This document shows, piece after piece, positions 62,451-64,000 of a stretch of DNA of 64,000 bases. The stretch lies in assembly GCA_026018925.1 (NCBI GenBank), contig JAKSZU010000322.1, positions 62,001 to 126,000 of the forward strand, read 5' to 3'. Position 1 is the first letter of the stretch; the number at the start of each line of letters is the position of its first letter. This DNA comes from Tupaia tana (taxonomy: Eukaryota; Chordata; Mammalia; Scandentia; Tupaiidae). The notes beneath the pieces are model-generated. The model searched no databases. It was not told where the DNA came from and saw only the letters and a program-made list of their open reading frames with translations. Made by a program: the position numbers and the translations under genes.

Positions 62451-64000
62451 ATGGAAGGCCAGAGGGGCTCCCTACCACACTAGCTTTGCTTGCTGGAGGC
62501 TGAATTATGAGTAGAACATCTTCATTTCGCCTGTGCCCTGAAATATCTAGTTCCCAGTATCCATGTGGAACTTTCTCAGAGAATGGCTCAACTCTCCTGC
62601 CTGGGAGAAAGGAGCAGAAGGGCTTATTAACAAAACAAAAGATGGAGCTGAGAGCCAGAGAGAAATTATTCCTTTAAAAAAATCTTAAAAAGGAAAAATT
62701 ACCAAAAAAAAGAGGAGACAGGGGCAGAGAGAGAAAGAGACCTCAGAGACACAGAGACAGGGATAGAAGGCCAGAGGGGATCCCTACCACACTAGCTTTG
62801 CATGCTGGAGGCTGAATTATGAGTAGAAAATCTTCATTTCGCCTGTGACCTGAAATATCTAGTTCCAAGTATCCATGTGGAATCTTCTCAGAGAATGGCT
62901 CAACTCTCCTGCCTGGGAGAAATGAGCAGAAGGGCTTATTAACAAAACAAAAGATGGAGCTGAGAGCCAGAGAGAAATTCTACCTTTAAAAATTTGTAAA
63001 AAGGAAAAATTACCAAAAAAATATGAGGAGACAGGAGCAGAGAGAGACAGAGACCTCAGAGACACAGAGACAGGGATAGAAGGCCAGAGGGGCTCCCTAC
63101 CACACTAGCTTTGCTTGCTGGAGGCGGAATTATGAGTAGAAAATCTTCATTTCGCCTGTGCCCTGAAATATCTAGTTCCCAGTATCCATGTGGAATCTTC
63201 TCAGAGAATGGCTCAACTCTCCTGCCTGGGAGAAAGGAGCAGAAGTGCTTATTAACAAAACAAAAGATGGACTTGAGAGCCAGAGAGAAATTCTACCTTT
63301 GAAAAAATCGTAAAAAGAATAATTACCAAAAAAATGAGGAGACAGGAGCAGAGAGAGACAGAGACCTCAGAGACACAGAGACAGGGATAGGAGGCCAGAG
63401 GGGCTCCCTACCACACAAGCTTTGCTTGCTGGAAGCTGAATTATGAGTAGAAAATCTTCATTTCCCCTGTGCCCTGAAATATCTAGTTCCCAGTATCCAT
63501 GTGGAATCTTCTCAGAGAATGGCTCAACTCTCCTGCCTGGGAGAAAGGAGCAGAAGGGCTTATTAACAAAACAAAAGATGGAGCTGAGAGCCAGAGAGAA
63601 ATTCTACCTTTAAAAAAATCGTAAAAAGGAAAAATTACCAAAAAAACAAGAGGAGACAGGAGCAGAGAGAGACAGAGACCTCAGAGACACCGAGACAGGG
63701 ATAGAAGGCCAGAGGGGCTCCCTACCACACTAGCTTTGCTTGCTGGAGGCTGAATTATGAGTAGAAAATCTTCATTTCGCCTGTGCCCTGAAATATCTAT
63801 TTCCCAGTATCCATGTGGAACCTTCTCAGAGAATGGCTCAACTCTCCTGCCTGGGAGAAAGGAGCAGAAGGGCTTATTAACAAAACAAAAGATGGAGCTG
63901 AGAGCCAGAGAGAAATTCTACCTTTAAAAAAATCGTAGAAAGGAAAAATTACCAAAAAAAATGAGGAGACAGGAAGAGAGAGAGACAGAGACTTCAGAGA

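Larger units (their letters stand above)
7871..64000 (+). repeat. Tandem satellite array B, ~313-bp monomer
   Basis: About 178 head-to-tail monomers, all in one orientation. With GCTGAATTATGAGTAG as phase marker, early monomers start at 8022, 8336 and 8648 and the last complete marker is at 63749, a mean period of about 313 bp. Monomer order: GCTGAATTATGAG, CTTCATTTCGCCTGTGCC, CAGTATCCATGTGG, GGCTCAACTCTCCTGCC, GCTTATTAACAAAAC, an AT-rich stretch with four A-runs (AAATCGTAAAAAGG, ACCAAAAAAAATGAGG), then a purine-rich block of GAGACAG-type words and GGCTCCCTACCACACTAGC. Two CpG sites per consensus monomer. Since 313 is not a multiple of 3, no frame stays open; short ORFs recurring at monomer spacing (77-codon plus, 68-codon minus) are by-products. 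The array continues past the right edge. I do not recognise the family. Apart from the nested duplications listed separately, nothing else is embedded: no transposon insertions, inversions or unique islands. Confidence 0.97.

Noticed and set aside
12160-63302. Recurring 77-97-codon + strand and 60-83-codon - strand ORFs in array B
   Set aside because: They repeat at the monomer period, overlap one another on opposite strands, and are broken by single-base differences in many monomers. The hydrophobic minus-strand products reflect translation of a pyrimidine-rich strand.
7871-64000. CRISPR-like array of regular repeats
   Set aside because: There are no short repeats separated by unique spacers; the whole 313-bp unit repeats, and no cas-type genes exist.
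7871-64000. Centromeric satellite with CENP-B box
   Set aside because: No sequence fitting the TTCGnnnnAnnCGGG pattern was found in either monomer or its complement, and the 313-bp period is unlike the 171-bp alpha-satellite. A centromeric location cannot be excluded but has no support here.
1-64000. Common ancestry of monomers A and B
   Set aside because: Shared words such as CAGTATCC and CTTGCTGG are short and not colinear over a useful length; a profile alignment would be needed to claim more.

Overview
The window contains no recognisable gene. It is two adjoining head-to-tail satellite (macrosatellite-type) arrays, both cut off by the window ends, with one sharp boundary near position 7870. 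Long homogeneous arrays of non-coding monomers, A-rich tails inside monomers and nested higher-order repeats point to an animal nuclear genome, most likely a vertebrate and plausibly a mammal. I cannot name the species or match either monomer to a satellite family I know. No rRNA, tRNA, CRISPR, transposase or bacterial-style gene organisation is visible.

Array A (1-7870) has a G-rich core of 129 bp plus a spacer of about 112 bp holding a poly(A) tract of variable length, giving a monomer of about 241 bp. There are 26 monomer starts. In three places (1714-1971, 3070-3714, 6741-7870) the spacer and A-tract are missing and cores follow one another directly at exactly 129 bp, always with the same breakpoint. 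This gives 39 cores in total. Because 129 is divisible by 3, these stretches stay open in one frame and create artificial ORFs of up to 320 codons. Rare variants in monomers 1-4 recur in the same order in monomers 14-17, and both monomer 13 and monomer 26 lead into core-only runs, suggesting a higher-order unit of 13 monomers.

Array B (7871-64000) is a different, AT-richer monomer of about 313 bp, with about 178 periods, all in the same orientation. Each monomer has an AT-rich half with closely spaced A-tracts and a purine-rich half of GAGACAG-like sequence. Superimposed on it are many higher-order and segmental duplications of whole numbers of monomers: 5-mers of 1567 bp in three tandem copies (12.74-17.45 kb), a 16-mer duplication of 5002 bp (26.9-36.5 kb), a 10-mer of 3135 bp (36.3-42.2 kb) with one monomer lost in the second copy, a 7-mer of 2193 bp (43.3-47.8 kb), a 3-mer of 941 bp (49.3-50.9 kb), and longer-range matches up to 31.6 kb (101 monomers) apart. 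This pattern is what repeated unequal exchange and conversion in a satellite would leave.

The main points of interest are structural: the A/B junction, the spacer-less core amplification, the G-quadruplex-like run repeated 39 times, the layered duplication history of array B, and a chimeric monomer near 17.93 kb. All predicted ORFs are judged to be by-products of the repeats.
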